A stretch of DNA of 64,000 nt from Myxococcaceae bacterium JPH2 (GTDB lineage Bacteria > Myxococcota > Myxococcia > Myxococcales > Myxococcaceae): contig JAEMGR010000010.1 of NCBI GenBank assembly GCA_016458225.1, forward strand, positions 247,969-311,968, given 5' to 3'. The notes under the pieces were generated by a model. It was not told the DNA's origin. It saw only the letters and a list, made by a program, of their open reading frames with translations, and ran no database searches. Positions 8,686-18,333 of this stretch are shown here, in pieces (the first letter of the stretch is position 1; every line of letters starts with the position of its first letter). The translations under genes and the position numbers were made by a program.

Positions 8686-9912
8686 TTAGCCCACGGGGGC
8701 CGCTCGCGCCACAAAGAGCGCGGACAGGAGGCTCCGCGCGACGTCGCGCTTGGTGCCCTCGAAGACCTGCTCGGCACCCGCGCGAGTCAGCAGCGTGACG
8801 CGGTTCGTCTCGGTGCCAAATCCCGCGCCGGGCGCCGACACGTCGTTGGCGACGATGGCGTCCAGGCCCTTGCGCTCGAGCTTCTCGCGCGCATGCTTCA
8901 GCACGTGCTCGGTCTCGGCCGCGAAGCCCACCAGCAGGGGCCGCCGCGCGGCGGCCGCCACCCGACGCGACGCCTCCAGCAGCACGTCCGGGGTGCGCAC
9001 GAGCCGCAGCGTCTCCGGGGTCTCCCCCTTCTTCACCTTCTGGGGCGCCCGCGTCTCGGGGCGCCAGTCACTCACGGCCGCGGTGGAGATGAAGGCATCC
9101 ACGGACTCCACCCGTGCGAGGACCTCGCGCGCCATGTCCTCCGCGCTCACCACGTCGACGACGTCCAACCCGGTGCGGTCCACCGCGCCCACGGGCCCCA
9201 GGACCACCGTCACGCGGGCCCCCAGGGCCCGGGCCTCGTGCGCCAGCGCCAGGCCCATCTTCCCGGTGGAGGGATTGGAGATGAAGCGGACGGGGTCCAG
9301 GTACTCGCGCGTGGGCCCGGCCGACACGAGGACGTGCCGCCCATGGAGCGGCCCTGTCCCCAGCCGCGAGGCCACCGCCTCGACGATGTCCCGCACTTCG
9401 GCGAGGCGCCCTGCCCCCACGTCGCCACAGGCCAGCATCCCGGCCCCGGGCCCGACCGCGGTGAACCGGGGACTCGCGAGCAGGACGGCCACGTTCTCCT
9501 GGGTTCGCTCGTTGTCCCACATCGCCACGTTCATGGCGGGGGCCACCACGACGGGGCCTCGGAAGGCGAGCAGCGAGGTCGTCACCGCGTCGTTGCCCAG
9601 GCCCGCGCGCAGGCGCGCCAGCAGATCCGCGGTGGCGGGGGCGACGACGTAGGCCTCGGCCCAGCGGGCCAGGTCCAGGTGTCCGAAGTTCCCTTCCTGC
9701 GCGGGGTCGAAGTAGTCCGTGAGCACGGGGTGCCCGGAGAGCGCCTGGAAGGTCAGCGGGGTGACGAACTGGCGGGCGGCCTCGGTCATGGCCACGCGCA
9801 CCTCCGCGCCCGCACGGCCCAGCTCCCGCACCAGCTCACATGCCTTGTACGCCGCGATCCCGCCCCCCACGCCCACGACCACCCGGCGGCCCTTCAGTGC
9901 CGATGCGTCCAT
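8686..9912 (-). CDS. coaBC: bifunctional phosphopantothenoylcysteine decarboxylase / phosphopantothenate-cysteine ligase
   Basis: This enzyme carries out two consecutive steps of coenzyme A synthesis from 4'-phosphopantothenate. The N-terminal CoaC flavoprotein half shows [28 protein letters not shown] and the substrate motif [10 protein letters not shown]. The CoaB half shows [22 protein letters not shown]-type binding sequence and [10 protein letters not shown]. The ATG at 9912 has AAGGAA seven bases upstream and gives 408 residues, the normal size. It lies 52 bp downstream of the large repeat protein and 70 bp upstream of the UDG. Confidence 0.95.
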   Translation of the reverse strand: MDASALKGRRVVVGVGGGIAAYKACELVRELGRAGAEVRVAMTEAARQFVTPLTFQALSGHPVLTDYFDPAQEGNFGHLDLARWAEAYVVAPATADLLARLRAGLGNDAVTTSLLAFRGPVVVAPAMNVAMWDNERTQENVAVLLASPRFTAVGPGAGMLACGDVGAGRLAEVRDIVEAVASRLGTGPLHGRHVLVSAGPTREYLDPVRFISNPSTGKMGLALAHEARALGARVTVVLGPVGAVDRTGLDVVDVVSAEDMAREVLARVESVDAFISTAAVSDWRPETRAPQKVKKGETPETLRLVRTPDVLLEASRRVAAAARRPLLVGFAAETEHVLKHAREKLERKGLDAIVANDVSAPGAGFGTETNRVTLLTRAGAEQVFEGTKRDVARSLLSALFVARAAPVG

Positions 9913-9964
9913 GGGCCATTCCTTACGCGCCGCCCCGTCGGCTCGCAACCGAGCCGAGGCTCCG

Positions 9965-12952
9965 TTACTCCAGCAGGGACACCTCGCCGCGCGCCGGCAC
10001 CTCGACCACGCGCACCACGGGGCCCTTTCCGGGGCTCTCCGTGTGGAAGTTGCCCCACACCACGGTGTAGCGCCCGGGGGGGAGGCCCTGGACGACCACG
10101 CGCTCGGCCAGCGGCTGGTAGATGAGCTGGGCCCAGCGCGAGCGCAGCAGCTCCAAGGGGGGATTTCCGACCCCGGGGACCTCGCCCGCCACCACCCAGA
10201 GGGCCTTGCCGTGCGCGGGCGCGAGCACGAGGGTGAGGCTGGCGCTCCCGGGCACGGGCCCCAGGTCCAGGCGCATGTCCGAGCCGGCCACCTGCACCAC
10301 CAGCGCCGGCTGCTCCGGTGACTCCCGGGCGCTCGGGTCCCCCACCGCGAAGCGGTAGTTGCCCGGCTCGATGTCCGCGCTGTAGCGCCCGTCCGCGCCG
10401 GTGATGAGGGACACCGACTCGCTCCGGTCCGCGTTCATGCCGTCCACCTGGATGCCCGCGGCGGGCTGCCCGTTCGACAGGAACACGCGCCCCGTCAGGT
10501 GCGTGGCCGGGCGCAGGGCGACCTCGATCGGCGCCGAGCCACCCCGAGGCGCGGCCTGCGTCCCGCTCAACCGCCCCTTCCGCGCGGACACGGTGAACTG
10601 CGAGACATAGGGAGGGCTCGTGAGCGTGAAGCGCCCATCCGGGCCCGAGAGCACGGACTCGTCGCACACATCGCACGTCACCACCGCGTCCGCCACGGCC
10701 GTTCCGCTCTCGTCTCGCACCCGCCCCGAGACGGTCTGCGCCTTCTCCAGGACGACGTCACCCAAGTCCTCGCGCGCGGGCAGGTCCACCATGGTCGGCT
10801 CGTAGCCCGCGGCCTCCACCGCGGCGATGACGCGGTCCCCGGCCCGGGGCAACGGCAGCTCGAAGCGGCCGTCCTCACTGGCCACGTCGTTCTCGTCCAC
10901 GCGGAAGCGCCGAACGGGCTGGCCATCGCTCCCCACCACCCGCCCGCGAAAGACATCGCGGCGGCGCAGCGTCACGCGCACAGGCGGGCCACCGGGACGC
11001 CCCTCGGGCCGATCCACCATGTCATAGCGAGGGTGATGCACCTCGATGCGGTAGGCGCGATCCGCCTTGAGCGAGCGGAACTCAAAGTGGCCGCGCGCGT
11101 CGGACTGCGCCGGCTCGGCACCGCGCGGGATGAGGCCCAGCATCGCCTCGGCGACAGGCGCGCCCTGCTCGTCCACCACGTCGCCTCGCAGCGGCGCCCC
11201 CGCGTCCAGCTCCACCGCGAGCTTGGCCGTCTGCCCCTCCACCACCGTCACCTGCTGCCGATCCGAGGGGACGTACTCCGGATGCGACACCACCAACCAG
11301 TACGTCGCCGCCGGAAGGCCGCGCATGGGCACCACGCCGTCCGAGCCCGAGGAGCGGTCGCTGCGGAAGATGCCGTCCTGCTCCACCCACATCATCACGT
11401 CCGCCCCCTCCACCCGGCGGCCCCCGCTGGACACCGTGACCTCCAGCGCGGCGTGCGGCTCCAGCGACAGCTCCACCCCCGAGGCGGGCGCGGTGACCTT
11501 CACCTTCCCGCCGCCCCACTCCGAGTGGTGCGCGTGCAGCTCGTAGAGGCCGGGCATCGGCACCTGCGCGATGAAGCGCCCGTCCGCATCCGCCAGCACC
11601 GCGTCCCCCGTGGGGTTCACCAGCACGGAGACGTTGGCCGCGGGGCGCCCGTATTCGTCGAGGACCTGGCCGCTGATGGTGGTGGCCCGCGACATCTCCA
11701 CTTCAAGTGACGTCTCGCCCTTGGCCACGCGCGCGGGGACCTGGTTGTCCTTGAAGCCCTCCGCGCGCACGTTCACCACGTAGTCGCCGTAGGCCAGCGG
11801 CCCCAGGTCCGCGAGCGCCCCGGTCTCCAGGCGGTCCCTCCGCAGCAACTCGTTCCGCACCGTGCGGAGGAACAGCTCCGGCTTCGGCACGGGCTGCCCC
11901 TCTTCGTCCACCACCGTGACGAGCAGCCGCCCCGCCTCCTCCAGCTCCAGGGTGACCTGGGTGACGCGCTCGGAAAGCGTCACCGTGCGCGGCGCCGAGC
12001 CCAACCCGGGCGCCTCCGCCGTCACGACGACCTCGTCCGGATACAGCCCCGTGAACTGGAGCGGAGGCCCCTCCGTGCGCTGCTCGCGCGACAGGTGGTC
12101 GCCGCGAATCCGCACCCGCGCCGGCGCGGGCTGTCCCTTCCGGGTGACCCGCACCTCCAGCGTCCGGGAAGGCGCCAGCACGAGCCGCAGCGCCTGAGGC
12201 CCCGCCTCCACCTGCGACTCGGCCGTGGGCTGGAACCCCGCCGCGGTGGCGAGCACATAGAACGGCCCCTCGCCCAGGCCACTCAGCGAGAACGCCCCAT
12301 CCGCGCCAGCGCTCACCTCGAAGGGCAGCGGCACCTTGCGAGACACCGCGCGCACCCGGGCGCCAGCGACAGGCCGACCCGCGTCATCCACCACAAGCCC
12401 GGAGATGGCGCGCAGCGGCGGCAGGAACAGGTCCACCGGCTCACCGGGCGCCGCCCTGTCTCGCAAGGCCACGCCCAACCCGGGTGCCCGCGCCCAGACA
12501 GAGAACGACACCCCGACCAGATGCTCGAAGCGGAAGCGCCCCTCCGCGTCCGAGCGAGCCGTGGCCCGCGCCGTGAGGAAGCCGCGCTGCTGCTCGAAGA
12601 ACTCCAGCGTGTGGAGCGTGGACTCGTGGGCCGTGCACGCCAGCAGCGCCTGGCCACACTCATCGCAGCGCACGTCCACCAGGGTCCGCTCGGCGGAGGC
12701 GGCCAGCGACACGTCCGCGCCCGCCACGGGCTTGCCCGCCGAGTCCAGCACGCGCCCCGTGAGCGCCAACCCCTCGCCCTCGCCGGAAGTCACCTGGACG
12801 GCAGCGAAGTCAGGGAGCGAGCGGGGCGAGACTGACCCAGGCACCTCGCCACGACGAGCGGCGGGGGCCACGCGGGGCCAGAAGGTCGCGGCCAGGGCGG
12901 CGACCAGCGCGACGGCCACCCCGCCTATGAAGACCCATTTGCGCATGCGCAC
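9965..12952 (-). CDS. large envelope protein of tandem carboxypeptidase-regulatory-like domains
   Basis: The 995-residue protein has an N-terminal signal anchor (about residues 5-24, [20 protein letters not shown]). It then has about ten beta-sandwich modules of the CarboxypepD_reg-like kind. Each shows the G-x-V-x-D-x-x-G-x-P-V-x-G-A-x-V pattern (for example [32 protein letters not shown]) and a later DGxFxLxxL turn. Two CxxC pairs ([11 protein letters not shown] and CDVCDES) may be disulfides or metal sites. Such tandem arrays are extracellular binding or adhesion scaffolds and are abundant in myxobacteria. No enzymatic domain is seen. The gene is leftward, between the PP2C protein and coaBC. 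Confidence 0.8.
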   Translation of the reverse strand: MRMRKWVFIGGVAVALVAALAATFWPRVAPAARRGEVPGSVSPRSLPDFAAVQVTSGEGEGLALTGRVLDSAGKPVAGADVSLAASAERTLVDVRCDECGQALLACTAHESTLHTLEFFEQQRGFLTARATARSDAEGRFRFEHLVGVSFSVWARAPGLGVALRDRAAPGEPVDLFLPPLRAISGLVVDDAGRPVAGARVRAVSRKVPLPFEVSAGADGAFSLSGLGEGPFYVLATAAGFQPTAESQVEAGPQALRLVLAPSRTLEVRVTRKGQPAPARVRIRGDHLSREQRTEGPPLQFTGLYPDEVVVTAEAPGLGSAPRTVTLSERVTQVTLELEEAGRLLVTVVDEEGQPVPKPELFLRTVRNELLRRDRLETGALADLGPLAYGDYVVNVRAEGFKDNQVPARVAKGETSLEVEMSRATTISGQVLDEYGRPAANVSVLVNPTGDAVLADADGRFIAQVPMPGLYELHAHHSEWGGGKVKVTAPASGVELSLEPHAALEVTVSSGGRRVEGADVMMWVEQDGIFRSDRSSGSDGVVPMRGLPAATYWLVVSHPEYVPSDRQQVTVVEGQTAKLAVELDAGAPLRGDVVDEQGAPVAEAMLGLIPRGAEPAQSDARGHFEFRSLKADRAYRIEVHHPRYDMVDRPEGRPGGPPVRVTLRRRDVFRGRVVGSDGQPVRRFRVDENDVASEDGRFELPLPRAGDRVIAAVEAAGYEPTMVDLPAREDLGDVVLEKAQTVSGRVRDESGTAVADAVVTCDVCDESVLSGPDGRFTLTSPPYVSQFTVSARKGRLSGTQAAPRGGSAPIEVALRPATHLTGRVFLSNGQPAAGIQVDGMNADRSESVSLITGADGRYSADIEPGNYRFAVGDPSARESPEQPALVVQVAGSDMRLDLGPVPGSASLTLVLAPAHGKALWVVAGEVPGVGNPPLELLRSRWAQLIYQPLAERVVVQGLPPGRYTVVWGNFHTESPGKGPVVRVVEVPARGEVSLLE

Positions 12953-13043
12953 GCGGCCCGGGACCTTACCTCGCGGCCGGCCCGGAAACCCCCGATTCCT
13001 CCAGGAAATTCCGGACCGTCGTCTCCCGGACGGGGGCGCGGGG

Positions 13044-14321
<1,278 letters not shown>

Positions 14322-14391
14322 CGCGAACGCTCCCGTTATGCCTGAGGGGTGACTGCGCACGTTACGCAGGCTGCGGAAGACGTGGCAAGAC

Positions 14392-14904
14392 TCAGGACTT
14401 GAGTCGCGCCATCAGCAACCGCGTGAATCCGCTCGCCAGATAGAAGGACACCTCCACCTGGCCGAAGCGCAGCCGGGTCCCGTCCTCCAGCACCGTCGCC
14501 TTGCGCGCCGTGAGCCGGCCCCCCGCCACCCACGAGCCGTTCTTCGAGCCCGCGTCGGTCAGGAGGAAGCAGGACTTCCCCGCATCCCACGCAAACCACG
14601 CGTGAAATCGGGAGACACTGCCGTCATCCAGGACGACGTCGTTGTTGCCGGTGCGGCCCACGGTGATGCCCCGGCCGAACGCGTTGCCCTGCGATTTGAC
14701 CAGGGGGAACACCACGGGGCCGTCCCAGCCCAGCGTGGGAGGCCCCGCGTTCGTCACGGTGCGCAGCCGGTACTCCTCGGCCTCTTCCTGCGGGCCCTCC
14801 ACGGGCGCCGGCAGGAACACGAGCACCCCAGGCGGCAGGCCGCGTTCAAACTCGCCCCGGTTGCGCAGGTACCGGGAGACGTGGGCGCTGAGCAGCTCGG
14901 CCAT
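14392..14904 (-). CDS. FHA-domain protein
   Basis: The 170-residue protein has a C-terminal forkhead-associated domain (about residues 75-160) that binds phosphothreonine peptides. It shows the hallmark GRTGNNDVVLDDGSVSRFHA and DAGSKNGSWVAGGRL strands, with the expected Gly-Arg, Ser-Arg-x-His and Asn-Gly residues. The N-terminal 70 residues are unassigned. The gene ends about 70 bp before the PP2C-cNBD start on the same strand. An FHA adaptor beside a phosphatase is typical of eukaryote-like Ser/Thr kinase circuits, which are numerous in myxobacteria. No kinase is in the window. Confidence 0.88.
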   Translation of the reverse strand: MAELLSAHVSRYLRNRGEFERGLPPGVLVFLPAPVEGPQEEAEEYRLRTVTNAGPPTLGWDGPVVFPLVKSQGNAFGRGITVGRTGNNDVVLDDGSVSRFHAWFAWDAGKSCFLLTDAGSKNGSWVAGGRLTARKATVLEDGTRLRFGQVEVSFYLASGFTRLLMARLKS

Positions 14905-14931
14905 GGGGATGGGCCGAGTCTACTCCTCGCG

Positions 14932-15546
14932 CTAGCGCCAATCCGCGAAAAATCCGACCATCGGGCCGCCTACGAAGTCCCGGGCAACACTTCGGCGCTT
15001 CAGCATGAACGGCTCGGAGTAGCCCACCGCCACCCCGAGTCCCACCGCATCCCACTGGTATCCCACCTGGACGCGCCCGGAGACGATGCCGGCCACGCGC
15101 TTGTCGGCGGGCACGTTGGTGAAGTGGGCGCCGTAGAAGACGGGGCCGCCGGACACCTGGAAGCCCCAGTGCAGGCCGCCCGAATCGCGGTGGTTGCGGT
15201 AGCCGAAGCCCGCCTGCACGGTGTGCTCGTAGTACGACGACACCGGCACGTCGTAGCCCTCCACCGCCGTGTCCGGCAGGGAGGCGGCCCAGGCCACGCC
15301 GCCCTCCAAGATGGCCACCCAGGCGTCGTGCCGATCCTGGAACAGCGTCGGCTCCCACTGGAGGCGCAGCTGGGGCGTCACCGCGCCATTCCGGAAGGTG
15401 GTCCCAATGAAGACGTTGCGGGGCAACCAGAACGGCGTGGGCGACTGATGCGTCTCCAACTTCGACGCGGACGCCTCTTCCTGGGCCATCGCCACCGAAC
15501 TCAGAGCAAGCGAAAAAACCAGCAAAACACGGAGGTTGCGGAGCAT
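14932..15546 (-). CDS. exported protein, probable outer-membrane beta-barrel
   Basis: The 204-residue protein starts with a clear signal peptide (MLRNLRVLLVFSLALSSVAMAQ, cleavage after AMAQ). The mature part is built of alternating aromatic/polar strands (RLQWEPTLFQ, VQAGFGYRNH, GRVQVGYQWDAVGLGVAVGY) and ends in an aromatic-basic tail (VGFFADWR). This resembles small outer-membrane barrels. The ATG at 15546 follows an AAAGGGCG ribosome site. It is 27 bp downstream of the FHA gene, which starts at 14904 on the same strand. No specific function can be named. Confidence 0.65.
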   Translation of the reverse strand: MLRNLRVLLVFSLALSSVAMAQEEASASKLETHQSPTPFWLPRNVFIGTTFRNGAVTPQLRLQWEPTLFQDRHDAWVAILEGGVAWAASLPDTAVEGYDVPVSSYYEHTVQAGFGYRNHRDSGGLHWGFQVSGGPVFYGAHFTNVPADKRVAGIVSGRVQVGYQWDAVGLGVAVGYSEPFMLKRRSVARDFVGGPMVGFFADWR

Positions 15547-15583
15547 GAACGCCCTTTCCCCCACGCCACGGGGTGCTTGTCAA

Positions 15584-15599
15584 CCAACAGTTCGGTTGG
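15584..15599. promoter_or_regulatory. inverted repeat in a divergent promoter region
   Basis: CCAAC (15584-15588) and GTTGG (15595-15599) flank a 6-nt centre, about 40 bp upstream of the exported-protein start. It sits between divergent genes and could be an operator half-site pair. It is short, so chance is possible. Confidence 0.25.
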
Positions 15600-15685
15600 C
15601 TATGACTGGGGGGTCACCTACGGATGGGCCGGGGCCGGTCGTTCACGGAACCACCCGCCGGGGGGCTCAAGGAGCTGGACCCCGC

Positions 15686-15898
15686 ATGCCAGTCGTAACT
15701 GTCCGAGCCGGCAACAAACATCGCTCGGCGCCGATGGACACGCAGTTCAACACCCTGGTCCGCAAGGCCACCGAGAAGGCCTCCGGCCTCCTCGAGCAGA
15801 GCGATCGGGTGCTCGTTGTGTATGGCAAGGGCAGCGCCAGCATCTACTACGAGGGAGACACCCAAGAGTCTCCCGGCGCCGTGACCCGGGCGTCCTGA
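15686..15898 (+). CDS. small hypothetical protein
   Basis: The 70-residue frame starts at the ATG at 15686 after AAGGAG (12-nt spacing). An alternative ATG at 15734 would give 54 residues. The core MDTQFNTLVRKATEKASGLL is an amphipathic helix, followed by a short strand VLVVYGKGSASIYYEG. It has no known domain. It sits alone, 116 bp before the next rightward gene. It is called because composition and codon bias are plausible, but it could be non-coding. Confidence 0.4.
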   Translation: MPVVTVRAGNKHRSAPMDTQFNTLVRKATEKASGLLEQSDRVLVVYGKGSASIYYEGDTQESPGAVTRAS

Positions 15899-16014
15899 GG
15901 CCTCCGGGCCTCCGCCCGTCTTCCCCCAGAAAATCTCCCCCGCGAGGAACCGCGCGCGGCGCCGGTGCGTCCACCCTGGAGTTCCCTGTTGGGGACCTTC
16001 TAAAAAGGACTTCC

Positions 16015-16647
16015 GTGCGCTTCGCTTCCCTCCTCCTGGTGTCCCTGTGCATCGCCTGCGCGAGCGCGCCTGTTCATGAACGGGCGCTCACGCCATCTCC
16101 GGACCTGTTGGGCGGTCCGGGCGCGGGGCGTGCGATCGCGCGCTGGTCGTCGCTGGAGGTCGAGCGCAAGGATCCGGCCGCGGGGCCGCCCCTCGCGGTG
16201 GCGCTGGCCAAGGCGCACGGCGGCTATGCCGAGCAGGTCTCCACCCAGGGCGCGCGGCTGAGGATCCCCGCGGAGCGGCTGGATGCCTTCCTGGGGGCGG
16301 TCTCGACGCTGGGCGAGGTGTCCCGGCGCACGGTGACGGCCGAGGACGTGACGGACGCGCGCAAGGACCTGCAGGTCCGGTTCGACAACCTCACGCGGGT
16401 GCGTGAGCGCTACTTGGAGCTGCTCCAGCGCGCGGCGTCCGTGGACGACGCGGTGAAGGTGGAGAAGGAGCTGGAGCGCGTCACCGCCGAGTACGAGTCC
16501 ATGAAGGCGCAGCTGGAGGCCATGGACGGCCGCGTGGCGCTGGCCTCGGTGAACGTGGAGTTCAGCCGACCCGTGCAGCCGGGCCCGGTCGGGTGGCTGT
16601 TCTATGGGCTCGTGAAGGGCGTGAAGTGGCTGTTCGTCTGGGACTGA
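16015..16647 (+). CDS. DUF4349-like coiled-coil lipoprotein
   Basis: The GTG at 16015 follows AAAAAGGA and opens a lipoprotein signal with lipobox CIACAS (Cys about residue 15). The 210-residue product has a DUF4349-like core. It has a beta-alpha-beta segment in which residues are compared across a periodic pair (GGYAEQVSTQGARLRIPAERL), then a coiled coil (about 110-165, rich in Glu/Arg/Leu). It ends with a C-terminal hydrophobic segment, VGWLFYGLVKGVKWLFVW. That layout is typical of envelope-anchored DUF4349 proteins of unknown function. Convergent with the next gene, 16 bp apart. Confidence 0.75.
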   Translation: MRFASLLLVSLCIACASAPVHERALTPSPDLLGGPGAGRAIARWSSLEVERKDPAAGPPLAVALAKAHGGYAEQVSTQGARLRIPAERLDAFLGAVSTLGEVSRRTVTAEDVTDARKDLQVRFDNLTRVRERYLELLQRAASVDDAVKVEKELERVTAEYESMKAQLEAMDGRVALASVNVEFSRPVQPGPVGWLFYGLVKGVKWLFVWD

Positions 16648-16663
16648 TGGCCCAGGGAACGCC

Positions 16664-17275
16664 TCAGGTGTCTCCGTCGTGCCGGCGGGCGCGGCGGAAG
16701 AGCTCCGGGAGGTCTCGCTCCACGGCCTCCACCAAGGGGCGCCCGAGCAGCTCGTAGGTCTCGGATTCGAGCGGGCCTCGGCCCGGGGCCTCGCCGCCAT
16801 CCAGGTTGCCCACGCGGTAGCGGGCCGCGAAGACGAACTGGAAGTCCGGCGAGGCGAACGCGTGCTCCGGGTCCCCCGCGGGATGGACCTCCATGGCCCA
16901 GCGGGGCTCGAGCGGGGGCGGATGGATTCCCCGCTCGGCGAGCGCGAAGTGCTCCCGCGAGTAGAGGCCGGTCATCTGCTCCACCGTGGCGCCGGCCTCG
17001 AAGGGGACATGGGGGAAGAAGCGATAGCAGGGGTGGTGCGGATCCAGCGCGTAGAGCCAACCTCCGGGGGGCACCAGCGCGCGGAAGACCGCGAGCATCT
17101 TCTCGGAGAGGTCCCGGTAGAGCGCCAGCCGCTCGTCGTGGTCGAGCCGGAGCACGGTCTCGTCCACGACGAACTGGACGCCGCCGTCGCGAGAGGAGGG
17201 CCACGAGCGGGCCAGCGCGAGGCGCTCTTCCTCTTCGACCAAGGCAATCCAGGCCAGGGGCTCGGAATCACTCAT
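16664..17275 (-). CDS. hypothetical cytosolic protein
   Basis: The 203-residue protein has no signal peptide or membrane segment and I do not recognise its family. It is acidic and rich in Leu, Arg and Pro. Conserved-looking stretches are GGWLYALDPHHPCYRFFPH and PDFQFVFAARYRVG. The ATG at 17275 was used. It is convergent with the DUF4349-like gene. Composition matches the neighbouring chromosomal genes, so it is likely real. Confidence 0.6.
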   Translation of the reverse strand: MSDSEPLAWIALVEEEERLALARSWPSSRDGGVQFVVDETVLRLDHDERLALYRDLSEKMLAVFRALVPPGGWLYALDPHHPCYRFFPHVPFEAGATVEQMTGLYSREHFALAERGIHPPPLEPRWAMEVHPAGDPEHAFASPDFQFVFAARYRVGNLDGGEAPGRGPLESETYELLGRPLVEAVERDLPELFRRARRHDGDT

Positions 17276-17562
17276 GCGGGGGACGCCTCCTGGGACGGGT
17301 ATGGATCAGCGCGACGGAGGGGAGCAAGGGTGGCCCCCTGCCCCCGGGGCCAGGTGTCGCCGCCCACACCCTGAGGGCCCTCCAGTCCGGCCTGGAGTGC
17401 CGCCCATGAACACGTGAACCGTTCGGTGCCGGAGAGGCCACTGCCCCCGCCGGGCGCAACATCCGTGGCCCACGCCGGTGGATTTCGACGCGCGAGGGTG
17501 CCATCTCCGTTCCGAAGCACTTGCAGCCACGCGCTCGTCCCGCTATACGGGCGTCGCTTCAC

Positions 17563-17636
17563 GGCCAGGTAGCTCACCTGGTTAGAGCGGCGGTCTCATA
17601 ATCCGCAGGTAGTCAGTTCAAGTCTGACCCTGGCCA
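17563..17636 (+). tRNA. tRNA with CAT anticodon (elongator Met, or Ile2 if lysidine-modified)
   Basis: Acceptor arm GGCCAGG pairs with CCTGGCC. The D-arm is GCTC/GAGC, the anticodon loop CTCATAA, and the T-arm GTCAG-TTCAAGT-CTGAC. The discriminator is A and the 3' CCA is not encoded. The anticodon stem GCGGT/TCCGC has a T-T mismatch next to the loop, where A-T would be expected. A strong terminator follows. The loop alone does not separate elongator tRNA-Met from tRNA-Ile2. Confidence 0.88.
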
Positions 17637-17640
17637 CAGA

Positions 17641-17681
17641 CCCCGAAGTCACTCTCTGAGTGATTTCGGGGTTTTCTTTTT
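17641..17681 (+). terminator. rho-independent terminator of the CAT tRNA
   Basis: CCCCGAAGTCACTC pairs with GAGTGATTTCGGGG around a TCT loop (14-bp stem, one G-U), followed by TTTTCTTTTT. It lies 4 bp after the tRNA, between the tRNA and the end of the leftward eCIS operon. Confidence 0.9.
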
Positions 17682-17713
17682 GGCCCCCTGCCCCGCCCGC
17701 GGCGAGGCTCCGC

Positions 17714-18298
17714 TCAGATGCCACGCTTGCCGTGCTGACGGATGCCGTCAATCAGCGCGAGCTGGGACTCCCGCAGCTCCGGCACCGTCTCACGCGCCGA
17801 CACCTCCTGGAGCACCTTGATGAACTGGAACCACGGGTAGCGGGAGATGCACCGCACCGCGAGTTCGCGGAACCGCGGATCCGGATCGCCGGCCGCGGAC
17901 TTCAGCGCATTGAAGATGCCCGCGTAGAACCTCTCCCCAATCGCCGCCATCCCGCACAGGGCGAACGCACGCTCCCGGGGGTCCGCGGCGTCGCCCATCT
18001 TCATCAGCGTGAGGAGCCTGAAGGTGTGAAGCAGGGGCTCCAACTCGTTCAGGATCCCCCCCACCATCAGGTCGACATTGCTCTCCGCGCGAAGGATGGA
18101 GACGTCCAGGAAGTGGTCGCGGATGTAGCGCACCGCGCCCCGGTTTCCATCGACGAGCCAGATCTCTTCCAGAAACTGTCCTTCCGCGGCCGGGATGCGC
18201 TGGACCCACGTCCACCCTCGGCCGTCGAGAACCTGCTTCACCTGCTCGAACGTCGTGTCGGCAGGAAGGACTTCCTCCAGATAGGCCTCGAACTTCAT
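17714..18298 (-). CDS. small HEAT-like protein at the distal end of the eCIS operon
   Basis: The 194-residue soluble protein is the last gene of the operon, 35 bp after the giant effector candidate. It has a GGGAG ribosome site before the ATG at 18298. It appears to be mostly helical. The second half has repeat-like helices (DPRERAFALCGMAAIGERF, DPDPRFRELAVRCISRYPWF) resembling HEAT repeats. I do not recognise the N-terminal half. Its place directly after a toxin-like gene would suit an immunity protein or an effector-loading chaperone. That is inference from position only. Confidence 0.6.
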   Translation of the reverse strand: MKFEAYLEEVLPADTTFEQVKQVLDGRGWTWVQRIPAAEGQFLEEIWLVDGNRGAVRYIRDHFLDVSILRAESNVDLMVGGILNELEPLLHTFRLLTLMKMGDAADPRERAFALCGMAAIGERFYAGIFNALKSAAGDPDPRFRELAVRCISRYPWFQFIKVLQEVSARETVPELRESQLALIDGIRQHGKRGI

Positions 18299-18333
18299 GC
18301 TCGCTCCCGGACGCCGCGCTCCTCCGCGCGACC

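Noticed and set aside
14602-16014. In-frame extension of the DUF4349-like gene to 681 codons
   Set aside because: The extension is antisense to FHA and exported-protein genes. The GTG at 16015 has a ribosome site and lipobox.
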